From CAZHVS01 sp964536015 (GTDB taxonomy: Bacteria > Bacteroidota > Ignavibacteria > Ignavibacteriales > Ignavibacteriaceae): DNA of 64,000 nucleotides. Below, in pieces: positions 9,324 through 17,579 of this stretch. Where the stretch lies: assembly GCA_964536015.1 (NCBI GenBank), contig CAZHVS010000001.1, forward strand, positions 248,001 to 312,000. The letters run 5' to 3'. The notes under the pieces were generated by a model. The model saw only the letters and a list, made by a program, of their open reading frames with translations. It was not told the origin of the DNA and made no database searches. Positions within the stretch are counted from its first letter, which is position 1, and each line of letters starts with the position of its first letter. The translations under genes and the position numbers were made by a program.

Positions 9324-11393
9324 ATGACAAAACAAAAGAAACAAAAGAATAAAAATTCTCCTGTTTTAGAAAAGCAGGAGCAATCAAATGTTAAAAAGCA
9401 ATTTTTTATTCCCGAAATTCATTTACCGCTTGCGGGTTTAATTGGATTATTCATTTATTTTTGTACAAAAAATTCGCACATTCAGGATGATGCTTATATT
9501 ACTTTTCGTTATGTTAAAAATTTCATTGAAGGGAATGGACTTGTTTTTAATATTGGTGAAAGAGTTGAAGGTTACACAAATTTTTCATGGGCTTTATTAA
9601 TGAGTATCCTTGTTAAATTGAACTTTGATATAACAAATATTTCACAAAATATTTCTGGTTTTTTTGGTGTACTTGCGGTTATAGCAACATTCTATGTCTC
9701 AAGTTTAATTGTGTTAGCAGGAGAGAATTCACAAAAAAAAATATTGAACATTGAGCATTATGATAAATACTTTAACCTTATTCCAATTATATTAATTGTC
9801 TTTACCGAAGCATTTGTTTACTGGGCAGTAAGCGGTATGGAGTCTTCGTTATTTGTCTTTCTAGTATTGCTTTCGATTTTCTTTTATCTTAAAGAAAAAG
9901 ATAATCAAAAGATAAACTACAAGTTGGGAATCGTCCTTGCTCTGGCTTCTTTAACAAGACCGGAAGGTCCTTATATCTTTGCGATAATTTATGCTCATAA
10001 AATTTTTTTCATTTTCCTGAATAATTTTCAACAAGGGTTGAATTTTACTTTTAAAAAAATCTTTACAAGAAAAAACTTTATCGAAATTTCTATTTTTATT
10101 GTTCCGTTTGTTTTACATATGTTATTCAGGCTTTTGTATTATGGACATCTTTTCCCAAATACATTTTATGCAAAAACAAATTTTACTCTTACAAGTTTTG
10201 AAACAGGCTTAAAATATTTTGAAGCAGTTCGCAAAGATTATCTTCTTTATGGGATTCTATTAATTGCTCCTGTTTTTTTATTTAAGTTGAAACCAATAAG
10301 ATTCGAAGTATCGTTCCTGTATTTTTTCACTATTGTTTATTCGGTTTATATAATTTTGGTTGGTGGAGATGTACTTGCTCTTCATAGATTCTGGCTTCCT
10401 GTATTACCTGTAATTTATATTTTATTTGCAAAGTTCCTAAATCAACTTTACAAAATTATTATGAGTAAAAAACCAGGGATATCACTTTCAGGAATTATTT
10501 TATTTTTATTGGTACTTTCAGTTGCAATAGGTTATTATCAATATGATAAGAACAAAGAAAACGTTGATAGGATTAAACAACTTGAAATTGGGTTAGTACA
10601 GGGAATGGAACAAAAAGCTTATGTTATTAATTCATTGCAAAGAATGCAGGGAAGAAGACTAACAGTTGCAGTTTCTACAATTGGAGCATTAGCTTATTTT
10701 ACTGATGCTAATGTAATTGATTTACTTGGTTTAACTGATGAGACAATAGCTCATCATCCTAAATTCATTCCTGAAATCTCGAATGATCCTCTTGTGAGCT
10801 GGAAAGAAAGAAAATATAATGCAGATTATATAATTCAGCGGAAACCCGACTACATTTTATTTTCTACAGGATTTAAACCAAGTGCATTTGCAGAAAGAGC
10901 ACTTTTTGCTACAAAAGAGTTCTTCAGAGATTATTTTCTTCAATATGTCGTTCCTCCTGGTATGCGAAGTTATTTCCCATTTTATGCAAGAAAAGATGCA
11001 AAACAGATTGCATTGAATAATCCATTAATAGAAAGTGAGAAGATAAATCCTGAATGGGTAAAACACTATGTTTATCTTATTCAGGGATTTGGTCAATACG
11101 AATCAACGGGTGATACCAAGAATATTGATGGAATGTGGACGGAGTATAATACAATTAAAAAGTTAGGACCATCCTATTTTTCAGATCATCACAGACTAAT
11201 GGGAGATTTATATACACGTTCTGGTGATAACGAAAAAGCAAAACAATTTTATCAAGCAGCAGTTGATACTGATGTGTTAAATGGACAGGCTCAAATTGGA
11301 TTAATAAATATTTATCGTAATGAAAATAATACAGAAAAAGCTCAGGAGCACATTCAAAAAATTGAAGATCTTAAAATCATAATTCAGCTATAA
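9324..11393 (+). CDS. GT-C membrane glycosyltransferase with C-terminal TPR-like region
   Basis: The 689-residue protein has a lysine-rich cytoplasmic tail, then about ten hydrophobic segments over residues 30-420. After the first membrane span it carries D-D-A-Y-I-T-F-R-Y and then N-G-L-V-F-N-I-G-E-R-V-E-G-Y-T-N, a loop pattern known from mycobacterial AftB-type arabinofuranosyltransferases and related GT-C enzymes that use lipid-linked sugars. R-P-E-G-P after the middle spans is also typical. Residues about 430-690 are soluble, and the end contains TPR-like helices. It probably transfers a sugar from a polyprenyl-phosphate donor on the periplasmic side. A shorter relative lies at 60315. Donor and acceptor are unknown. 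Confidence 0.72.
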   Translation: MTKQKKQKNKNSPVLEKQEQSNVKKQFFIPEIHLPLAGLIGLFIYFCTKNSHIQDDAYITFRYVKNFIEGNGLVFNIGERVEGYTNFSWALLMSILVKLNFDITNISQNISGFFGVLAVIATFYVSSLIVLAGENSQKKILNIEHYDKYFNLIPIILIVFTEAFVYWAVSGMESSLFVFLVLLSIFFYLKEKDNQKINYKLGIVLALASLTRPEGPYIFAIIYAHKIFFIFLNNFQQGLNFTFKKIFTRKNFIEISIFIVPFVLHMLFRLLYYGHLFPNTFYAKTNFTLTSFETGLKYFEAVRKDYLLYGILLIAPVFLFKLKPIRFEVSFLYFFTIVYSVYIILVGGDVLALHRFWLPVLPVIYILFAKFLNQLYKIIMSKKPGISLSGIILFLLVLSVAIGYYQYDKNKENVDRIKQLEIGLVQGMEQKAYVINSLQRMQGRRLTVAVSTIGALAYFTDANVIDLLGLTDETIAHHPKFIPEISNDPLVSWKERKYNADYIIQRKPDYILFSTGFKPSAFAERALFATKEFFRDYFLQYVVPPGMRSYFPFYARKDAKQIALNNPLIESEKINPEWVKHYVYLIQGFGQYESTGDTKNIDGMWTEYNTIKKLGPSYFSDHHRLMGDLYTRSGDNEKAKQFYQAAVDTDVLNGQAQIGLINIYRNENNTEKAQEHIQKIEDLKIIIQL

Positions 11394-11467
11394 TATGTTT
11401 TGCCATTTTGTCCTTTGTAATCTTCTAATTTTAATAATAATTTGCTTTATACAAACTTGAGTTAATT

Positions 11468-13123
11468 ATGCTGTCAGAAGAATACTATAAAGAAAAAGAT
11501 AAGTATTTTAAAAATGTTCCTAAAACCTCAACAACAGGATTGAAGTTTACTACAGTAAGTGGTGAACCCATAAATATTCTTTATACACCGGATGATATTG
11601 AAAATATAAATTATCTTAGTGAGATTGGATTTCCCGGTGAATATCCTTACACAAGGGCAATACATAGCAATGGATACCGTGGTAAAATATGGACTATGCG
11701 TCAGTTTGCAGGTTTTGGAACTCCGGAAGATACTAATGAACGTTATCATTATCTGCTCAAAAACGGACAAACAGGTCTAAGCGTTGCTTTTGATCTTCCG
11801 ACATTAATGGGATATGATGCAGATGATGAATTTAGTTTAGGTGAAGTTGGAATGTGCGGTGTTGCAATTTCATCATTAAGCGATATGGAAATTCTTTTTG
11901 ATAAAATTCCTCTTGATAAAGTTTCTACTTCAATGACAATTAATTCTCCTGCAGCTATGATTTTTGCATTTTATCTGGCAGTTGCAAAAAAGCAAAATGT
12001 AAAATTCGCTGATCTTAGAGGAACATTACAGAATGATATTTTGAAAGAATATATTGCTCAAAAAGAATTTATATTTCCCCCTAAACCATCGATGAGAATA
12101 ATTGTTGATATGATTGAGTACTGTAAAAATGAAGTGCCTCAATGGAATCCTGTTTCTGTAAGTGGTTATCATATAAGGGAAGCTGGTTCTACAGCAGCAC
12201 AGGAATTAGCTTATACTCTTGCAGATGGTTTTGCATATATAGAATCTTGCATTGAAAGGGGCTTGGACGTAGATGAATTTGCTCCGCGAATTTCTTTCTT
12301 CTTTAATTCTCATCTTGATTTTTTTGAAGAGATTGCAAAATTCCGTGCTGCAAGAAAAATCTATGCAAAAAGAATGAAAGAAAAATACAAAGCAAAAAAT
12401 CCAAGAAGCTGGTGGTTAAGATTTCATTCTCAAACAGCTGGTTGTACTCTTACTGCACAGCAGCCTGAGAATAATATTGTAAGAACAGCATATCAGGCAC
12501 TTGCAGCTGTACTTGGCGGAACACAATCTTTACATACAAATTCTATGGACGAAACTCTTGCCTTACCAAGTGAAAAAGCTGTAAAGATTGCTTTAAGAAC
12601 TCAACAATTGATTGCGTATGAAACAGGTGTAATTAATACGATCGATCCTCTTGGTGGTAGTTATTTTGTTGAAGCTTTAACTCTTAAAATGGAAGAGCAG
12701 GCAAACCAAATCTTTGATGAAATTGATTCAATTGGCGGAGTAATTCCTGCAATTGAAAACGGTTACTTCCAAAAACAAATTGCTAAAGCTGCTTACAGGT
12801 ATCAAAAAGAAGTTGAGAAAAAGGAAAAATTTATTGTTGGTGTGAATGAATTTATTGAAGAAAATGAAAAAATTGAAATCCCTATTTTGACCATTTCTCC
12901 AGAAGTAGAAAAAAAACAGAGACAAAGATTAGCTGATTTAAGACAGGGAAGAAATTCCATCGAAGTAAAGAATTCACTTAACGAAATTAGTAATGCAGCA
13001 ATCAATAATAAAAACCTAATGCCTCCTCTTATAAAAGCTGCAGAAAATTATGTTACTCTTGGTGAAATGGTAAATGAATTGAAACAAATTTTTGGAACAT
13101 ACCAGGAAATTGCAGTATTCTGA
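11468..13123 (+). CDS. mcmA: methylmalonyl-CoA mutase, catalytic (large) subunit without B12 domain
   Basis: The 551-residue protein matches the TIM-barrel catalytic part of acyl-CoA mutases: Y-P-Y-T-R-A-I-H-S-N-G-Y near residue 60, R-Q-F-A-G-F-G-T-P-E-D-T-N, G-L-S-V-A-F-D-L-P-T, G-Y-H-I-R-E-A-G, and the H-S-Q-T-A-G segment. It isomerises methylmalonyl-CoA and succinyl-CoA (propionate metabolism) with adenosylcobalamin. At 551 residues it is the split type; the B12-binding domain (about 130 residues, D-x-H-x-x-G) is absent from this protein and from the window. Relatives act on isobutyryl-CoA or ethylmalonyl-CoA, so substrate is not certain. The stop overlaps the next gene by one base. Confidence 0.88.
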   Translation: MLSEEYYKEKDKYFKNVPKTSTTGLKFTTVSGEPINILYTPDDIENINYLSEIGFPGEYPYTRAIHSNGYRGKIWTMRQFAGFGTPEDTNERYHYLLKNGQTGLSVAFDLPTLMGYDADDEFSLGEVGMCGVAISSLSDMEILFDKIPLDKVSTSMTINSPAAMIFAFYLAVAKKQNVKFADLRGTLQNDILKEYIAQKEFIFPPKPSMRIIVDMIEYCKNEVPQWNPVSVSGYHIREAGSTAAQELAYTLADGFAYIESCIERGLDVDEFAPRISFFFNSHLDFFEEIAKFRAARKIYAKRMKEKYKAKNPRSWWLRFHSQTAGCTLTAQQPENNIVRTAYQALAAVLGGTQSLHTNSMDETLALPSEKAVKIALRTQQLIAYETGVINTIDPLGGSYFVEALTLKMEEQANQIFDEIDSIGGVIPAIENGYFQKQIAKAAYRYQKEVEKKEKFIVGVNEFIEENEKIEIPILTISPEVEKKQRQRLADLRQGRNSIEVKNSLNEISNAAINNKNLMPPLIKAAENYVTLGEMVNELKQIFGTYQEIAVF

Positions 13124-14001
13124 TGATGAAACAATATTTAAAATTAATCCGTGTTTTGCAGTGGATGAAAAATGGGTTCCTTTTTGTACCGCTAATATTT
13201 TCAAGGCATTTATTTGAAGGTAATTTTTTAATTGAATCACTAATTGGTTTTATTGCTTTTTGTTTTACTTCAAGCATAGTTTATATAATGAATGACATAG
13301 TTGATGCAGAAGCAGATAGGCAACATCCGATTAAGAAAAATCGTCCAATTGCTTCAGGAAAAATTTCTGTCATTAATGCAATAAGTACTGCTATTACACT
13401 TAGTGTCTTCGTTGCAATTCTTTTATCTACTACAAACCAGAGATTTATTCTTGCTACAATTTTTTATTTTGTTCTCAATTTATTTTATACATTTTCCTTC
13501 AAACACATTGTACTTCTTGATATTTTTTCTATAGCTGCCGGATTTATGATTCGTGTTGCTGCAGGAGCTTTTGTAATTACAGTAGAGCTCTCAAGCTGGC
13601 TTATTCTTACTACAATGTTTATTTCACTTTTCCTTGCTGTATTAAAAAGAAGATCAGAACTTCAGATTGTAGCTAATGAAAATCAGAAAACTACACGTAA
13701 AGTTCTACAACAATATTCTTTAAGTTATCTCGACCAGGTAACAACGATTGCTGCTACGGGTGTGGTTGTTTGTTATGCTCTTTATACTGTATCTGCAAGA
13801 ACAGTTTCTGTTTTTAATACAGAAAAATTAATTTATACAACTCCATTTGTTGTGTTTGGTATTTTTAGATATATGTATCTTGTCATCCAGAATCAAAAAG
13901 GAGAAAATACTTCAGAGGATTTACTTCAAGATCCTTCAATGATTGTAAATATTTTTTTATATATCTTAGCAACTGTGTTAATAGTTTATAAAATATTTTA
14001 A
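13123..14001 (+). CDS. UbiA-family prenyltransferase, decaprenyl-phosphate phosphoribosyltransferase-like
   Basis: The 292-residue membrane protein begins M-M-K-Q-Y-L-K-L-I-R with two consecutive ATG codons; the first overlaps the mutase stop. It has the UbiA aspartate motif N-D-I-V-D-A-E-A-D-R (N57, D58, D61, D65), then H-P-x-K-x-x-R-P-I-A-S-G, and about eight to nine hydrophobic spans. The start 'R-V-L-Q-W-M-K-N' and 'N-x-x-D-x-x-x-D-x-x-H-P' combination is typical of the decaprenyl-phosphate phosphoribosyltransferase branch, which makes polyprenyl-phosphoribose, the precursor of decaprenyl-phospho-arabinose. Other UbiA members make quinone or heme precursors. DprE1/DprE2-like epimerase genes are not seen here. 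Confidence 0.72.
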   Translation: MMKQYLKLIRVLQWMKNGFLFVPLIFSRHLFEGNFLIESLIGFIAFCFTSSIVYIMNDIVDAEADRQHPIKKNRPIASGKISVINAISTAITLSVFVAILLSTTNQRFILATIFYFVLNLFYTFSFKHIVLLDIFSIAAGFMIRVAAGAFVITVELSSWLILTTMFISLFLAVLKRRSELQIVANENQKTTRKVLQQYSLSYLDQVTTIAATGVVVCYALYTVSARTVSVFNTEKLIYTTPFVVFGIFRYMYLVIQNQKGENTSEDLLQDPSMIVNIFLYILATVLIVYKIF

Positions 14002-14012
14002 CAAAGATATTA

Positions 14013-15239
14013 ATGCTTTTAGGTGAAATACTGATATTATTTATTTGCATTGTTTTTAGTGCCTTTTTTTCTGCATCAGAGATTGCTTATGTAAATGCAA
14101 ATAAAATTAAAATAGAAATAAAAGCCAGAAGAAATAATCTTTCGGCTAAAATTGTTAAATATTTTGTTAATAATCCCGAGAAATATTTTTCCACAATATT
14201 AATAGGTAATAATATTGTCAATATTGCTTTTGCATCAATAAGTACTATTATTTTAATTAAACTATTCAATCTTTCTGAAATAGAAATTCTTATTATTTCG
14301 ACTTTGGTTTTATTATTTTTAGGAGAAATCTTTCCAAAGTATTTTGCCAGAGAATTATCTGAAGTATTCGTTATCGCTGTTGCTGTTCCGATTCGCTTTA
14401 TAAGCATTCTCCTTTCGCCACTAGTAAAATTAACTTCAGTAATAGCAAGAAAAATTACAGGCTTTAAGAAACTGAGTGATGAGCAGGTAACAAATATTTT
14501 TACTGTTGAAGATATGGAATACCTTGTTGACGAAAGTCTTGAAGCTGGGGTTGTAAATAAAAGTGAAAGCAATATTATAAAAAAAGTTTTTGATTTGCGT
14601 GAACAACGTGTCTATGAAGCAATGCGTCCAAGGACTGAAATAGTAGGGGTAGAAATTAATAGTTCAATAGATGATTTACTGGATGCATTCATAGAATCGG
14701 GCTTCTCTAAACTTCCTGTGTATGAAGAAAATCTTGATAATATAAAAGGAGTAATTCTTGCTTATGATTTGTTCAAGTCACCAGCTGAATTAAAAAGTAT
14801 TTTAAGAGAAGTAATTTTCGTTCCCGAGACAAAAAAAAGTATTGACATGCTGGATGATTTTCTTGATAAAAGAGTTTCTATTGCAATTGTTGTTGATGAA
14901 TTTGGTGGAACAGCCGGACTTGTTACTATGGAAGATATAATTGAAGAATTGTTCGGTGAAATTAAAGATGAGTATGATATTGAAGAAACTCTTTGCAAGA
15001 AAATTGGTGAAAATAGTTTTGCTATCAATGGAAAAGTTGAAATCGATTCTATAAATGAACAATTTAATCTAGGTATTCCAGAAGGTGATTATGAAACTAT
15101 TGCTGGATTTATAACTCAGAGGATTGGTAGAATTCCTATGCAAGGAGAAAAAATAAATATAGATAATTTCCATTTTCAGATAATAAGAGCAAATAATATC
15201 AGAATCGAATTAGTAAAACTTTACGTTGATAAAATATAG
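14013..15239 (+). CDS. CNNM/CorC-type membrane protein with CBS pair
   Basis: The 408-residue protein has a DUF21 (CNNM) membrane region in residues 1-180 (S-A-F-F-S-A-S-E-I-A and G-E-I-F-P-K motifs), a tandem CBS pair in about 200-325 (V-x-E-A-M-R-P-R-T-E-I at its start; D-E-F-G-G-T-A-G-L-V-T-M-E-D-I-I-E-E-L-F-G at its end) and a C-terminal CorC_HlyC transporter-associated domain in about 335-405. The family is linked to magnesium or cobalt efflux and was historically annotated as hemolysin. It sits in the inner membrane. It starts 11 bases after the UbiA-like gene. Confidence 0.9.
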   Translation: MLLGEILILFICIVFSAFFSASEIAYVNANKIKIEIKARRNNLSAKIVKYFVNNPEKYFSTILIGNNIVNIAFASISTIILIKLFNLSEIEILIISTLVLLFLGEIFPKYFARELSEVFVIAVAVPIRFISILLSPLVKLTSVIARKITGFKKLSDEQVTNIFTVEDMEYLVDESLEAGVVNKSESNIIKKVFDLREQRVYEAMRPRTEIVGVEINSSIDDLLDAFIESGFSKLPVYEENLDNIKGVILAYDLFKSPAELKSILREVIFVPETKKSIDMLDDFLDKRVSIAIVVDEFGGTAGLVTMEDIIEELFGEIKDEYDIEETLCKKIGENSFAINGKVEIDSINEQFNLGIPEGDYETIAGFITQRIGRIPMQGEKINIDNFHFQIIRANNIRIELVKLYVDKI

Positions 15240-15324
15240 GTTCCGGAATTTTTTATAAAAAGGAACTAATAAAAACTGAATTTGTTTTATATGTAAAAAC
15301 AAAATAAAAATAGGAGAAAAAATT

Positions 15325-15801
15325 ATGTCCGTTAAAGTTGGTGATTTAGCCCCCGATTTCACTTTATTCAACCAGAATGTTGAAAATGTTACATTAAGTT
15401 CATTCAAAGGTAAAAATGTTGTTTTGCTATTCTTTCCTCTTGCAAATACCGGTGTTTGTACAAAAGAAATGTGCTCAATTAGAGATGATTATAGCAGGTA
15501 TAATCAATTGGGTGCACAGGTGCTTGCTGTTAGTGTTGATAGTCCATTTGCATTAAAAATGTGGGAAGAAAAAAACAATATAAACTTTCCGCTTTTAAGC
15601 GATTTTAACAAAGAAGTAATAAAAAAATACGGAGCTTTTTACGATGTTTTTGTCCCGGGTAAATTCGATTATCAGGGTGTTGCAAAACGTTCAGCTTTTG
15701 TAATTGATAAAAATGGAGTTATTCAATACGTTGAAATCCTTGAGAATGCAGGTGATGAACCCAATTATACTGCTATTAAAGAAGTTCTAGAAAAACTATG
15801 A
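15325..15801 (+). CDS. thiol peroxiredoxin (AhpC/TSA family)
   Basis: The 158-residue redoxin-fold protein has the peroxidatic segment N-T-G-V-C-T-K-E-M-C, giving C45 as peroxidatic and C50 as possible resolving cysteine, with P-D-F-T-L near the start and S-V-D-S-P in the middle. It reduces hydroperoxides at the cost of a thiol donor in the cytoplasm. AGGAG precedes the ATG. It overlaps the rhodanese gene by four bases (ATGA). The P-L-A-N-T-G-V-C context is like AhpE-type one- or two-cysteine enzymes. Confidence 0.88.
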   Translation: MSVKVGDLAPDFTLFNQNVENVTLSSFKGKNVVLLFFPLANTGVCTKEMCSIRDDYSRYNQLGAQVLAVSVDSPFALKMWEEKNNINFPLLSDFNKEVIKKYGAFYDVFVPGKFDYQGVAKRSAFVIDKNGVIQYVEILENAGDEPNYTAIKEVLEKL

Positions 15802-16118
15802 TCCAAAATTTATCTCCTGTGGAAGTTCAGAGTTTACTGAATTCAAATCAAACTTACAGGATTATTGATGTCCGAGAAGAATGGGAGTATAATTTAGTTA
15901 AACTTGATAAAGCTGAGCTGATGCCTTTAAGTAAATTTGCAAAAATATATGAACAACTAAATCCGGAAGAAATACTTATTATTTATTGTCATCATGGAAC
16001 AAGAAGCTATTCCATATGTAATTTTCTTAAAAGCAAGGGATATAAAAATCTTATTAATTTAAAAGGAGGAATCAATGCATGGAGTTTACAAATTGATTCC
16101 TCTCTGACTCGCTATTAA
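15798..16118 (+). CDS. single-domain rhodanese
   Basis: The 106-residue protein is a complete rhodanese domain: I-I-D-V-R-E-x-x-E-Y at 22-31, the active loop Y-C-H-H-G-T-R-S with C64, and the closing L-K-G-G-I-N-A-W. It transfers sulfane sulfur or handles persulfides in the cytoplasm. It is translationally coupled to the peroxiredoxin upstream, and a second peroxiredoxin follows 16 bases downstream, so a shared role in thiol or persulfide redox defence is likely but inferred. Confidence 0.9.
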   Translation: MIQNLSPVEVQSLLNSNQTYRIIDVREEWEYNLVKLDKAELMPLSKFAKIYEQLNPEEILIIYCHHGTRSYSICNFLKSKGYKNLINLKGGINAWSLQIDSSLTRY

Positions 16119-16134
16119 TATTTAGGAGATTATC

Positions 16135-16590
16135 ATGTTAGAAGTTGGTAAAAAAGCACCATCCTTTAAATTAAAAAATCAGAATGGAGAAGTAATTTCA
16201 TTAAAAGATTTTTCAGGGCAAAAAGTAATTCTTTATTTTTATCCAAAGGACATGACCTCTGGATGTACGAAAGAAGCTTGTAGTTTCCGTGATGAATTTT
16301 CTTCACTAAAAAAACTTAATGCAATAGTTATTGGCGTTAGTGCCGATTCTGTAACTCTTCATAAAAAATTTGCAGAGAAGTATGAACTGCCGTTTAATCT
16401 TTTAAGCGATGAAACAAAAAATGTACTTGAAACATACGGTGTATGGAAAGAAAAAAGTATGTACGGCAAAAAATATATGGGTATAGAAAGAACTACTGTA
16501 ATAATTGATGAAAATGGAAAAGTAAAAAAAATATTTCCGAAAGTTAAAGTTGATGGACATATTCAGGAAGTGATAGAAGCACTTAAGTGA
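16135..16590 (+). CDS. bcp: thiol peroxidase of the Bcp/PrxQ type
   Basis: This 151-residue peroxiredoxin has D-M-T-S-G-C-T-K-E-A-C-S-F-R, with C44 peroxidatic and C49 resolving, the C-x4-C spacing of Bcp/PrxQ, followed by a typical G-V-S-A-D-S and a Y-G-V-W-K-E-K-x-M-Y-G segment that is characteristic of Bcp. It reduces hydrogen peroxide and organic peroxides with thioredoxin. Ribosome site TTAGGAG precedes the ATG. It is third in the peroxiredoxin-rhodanese-peroxiredoxin run and 13 bases before the pterin operon. Confidence 0.93.
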   Translation: MLEVGKKAPSFKLKNQNGEVISLKDFSGQKVILYFYPKDMTSGCTKEACSFRDEFSSLKKLNAIVIGVSADSVTLHKKFAEKYELPFNLLSDETKNVLETYGVWKEKSMYGKKYMGIERTTVIIDENGKVKKIFPKVKVDGHIQEVIEALK

Positions 16591-16603
16591 CAGGATTAAT
16601 AAA

Positions 16604-17008
16604 ATGATTTACATTACCCGCAGAGAGGTTTTTGCAGCTTCGCACAGAATTTATGATGCAACATTATCTAATGAAGAAAATCTAAAAGTTTTTGGAAAAT
16701 GTTCTAACCCAAGCGGACATGGACACAACTATACTCTTGAAGTTACTGTTTGCGGAGAAGTAAATCCTAAGACTGGTTATTTGATAGATTTGAAAAAACT
16801 TAAAGAAATAATTATAGAAAACGTTATTGAAAAAGTTGATCATAAAAATCTGAACACCGATTGTGAATTCCTGCAAGGTATAAATCCAACATCAGAAAAT
16901 ATAGCAATTGCAATTTGGAATCAGCTTGCAGATAAAATTCCTTCAGGTAGATTATTTTCAATTAAATTATATGAAACGGAAAACAATTATGTCGAATACA
17001 AAGGATAA
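16604..17008 (+). CDS. 6-pyruvoyl-tetrahydropterin synthase (PTPS-II type)
   Basis: The 134-residue protein has zinc ligands H14 (F-A-A-S-H-R), H39 and H41, and the motif G-K-C-S-N-P-S-G-H-G-H-N-Y. The catalytic cysteine C33 is separated from H-G-H by five residues (C-x5-H-G-H). In the published classification this is PTPS-II, the biopterin branch, whereas QueD (queuosine) proteins have C-x3-H-G-H. D-H-K-N-L near residue 85 and the T-S-E-N segment complete the family pattern. It converts 7,8-dihydroneopterin triphosphate to 6-pyruvoyltetrahydropterin. It overlaps folE by 20 bases and is followed by a sepiapterin-reductase-like SDR, which supports the biopterin reading. Confidence 0.85.
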   Translation: MIYITRREVFAASHRIYDATLSNEENLKVFGKCSNPSGHGHNYTLEVTVCGEVNPKTGYLIDLKKLKEIIIENVIEKVDHKNLNTDCEFLQGINPTSENIAIAIWNQLADKIPSGRLFSIKLYETENNYVEYKG

Positions 17009-17579
17009 TGGTTTCAATTTAGATTCAACAAAAAAGTTGATTGAAAAACTATTAATTGAGATTGGGGAAGACCCTAAAAGGGAAGGACTTCTAAGCACTC
17101 CAAAAAGAGTTGCAAAAGCTTATGAATATCTAACTTCCGGTTACAGAAAAGATATCGACGAAGTATTGAATAATGCCATCTTTAATGAAAAATATAACGA
17201 AATGGTTATTGTTAAAGATATAGATTTTTACAGCCTTTGTGAACATCATCTTCTACCTTTTTTCGGTAAAGTACACGTGGCATATATTCCCGATGGAAAA
17301 ATTGTTGGCTTGAGTAAAATTCCAAGAATTGTTGAAGTATTTGCCAGAAGATTACAGGTACAGGAGAGAATGACTCAACAAATAGCTGATACGATTGAAA
17401 AGTATCTTAATCCTCGTGGTGTTGCCGTAGTCGTCGAAGGCTTACATATGTGTATGATGATGCGCGGAGTTGAAAAACAAAATTCTATTGCAACTACAAG
17501 TGCTGTACATGGTGAGTTTCATAATGACTCAAAAACAAGAATGGAATTTTTTGATTTATTAAAACTTGGTAAAGTATGA
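16989..17579 (+). CDS. folE: GTP cyclohydrolase I
   Basis: I place the start at the ATG at 16989, which has GGAAAA just upstream and gives a 196-residue protein of normal length; in-frame starts further upstream lie deeper inside the preceding gene without a ribosome site. Motifs: S-L-C-E-H-H-L-L-P-F (zinc C84, catalytic H86/H87), G-L-S-K-I-P-R-I-V-E, and H-M-C-M-M-M-R-G with zinc ligand C155. It converts GTP to 7,8-dihydroneopterin triphosphate, the common precursor of folate and biopterin. It overlaps both neighbours (20 bases upstream, four downstream). Confidence 0.95.
   Translation: MSNTKDNGFNLDSTKKLIEKLLIEIGEDPKREGLLSTPKRVAKAYEYLTSGYRKDIDEVLNNAIFNEKYNEMVIVKDIDFYSLCEHHLLPFFGKVHVAYIPDGKIVGLSKIPRIVEVFARRLQVQERMTQQIADTIEKYLNPRGVAVVVEGLHMCMMMRGVEKQNSIATTSAVHGEFHNDSKTRMEFFDLLKLGKV

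Noticed and set aside
14087..15062. Several long minus-strand frames over the CBS/CorC gene and other genes
   Set aside because: They lie opposite strong protein-family matches and carry no motifs; they are shadows of codon bias in AT-rich DNA.
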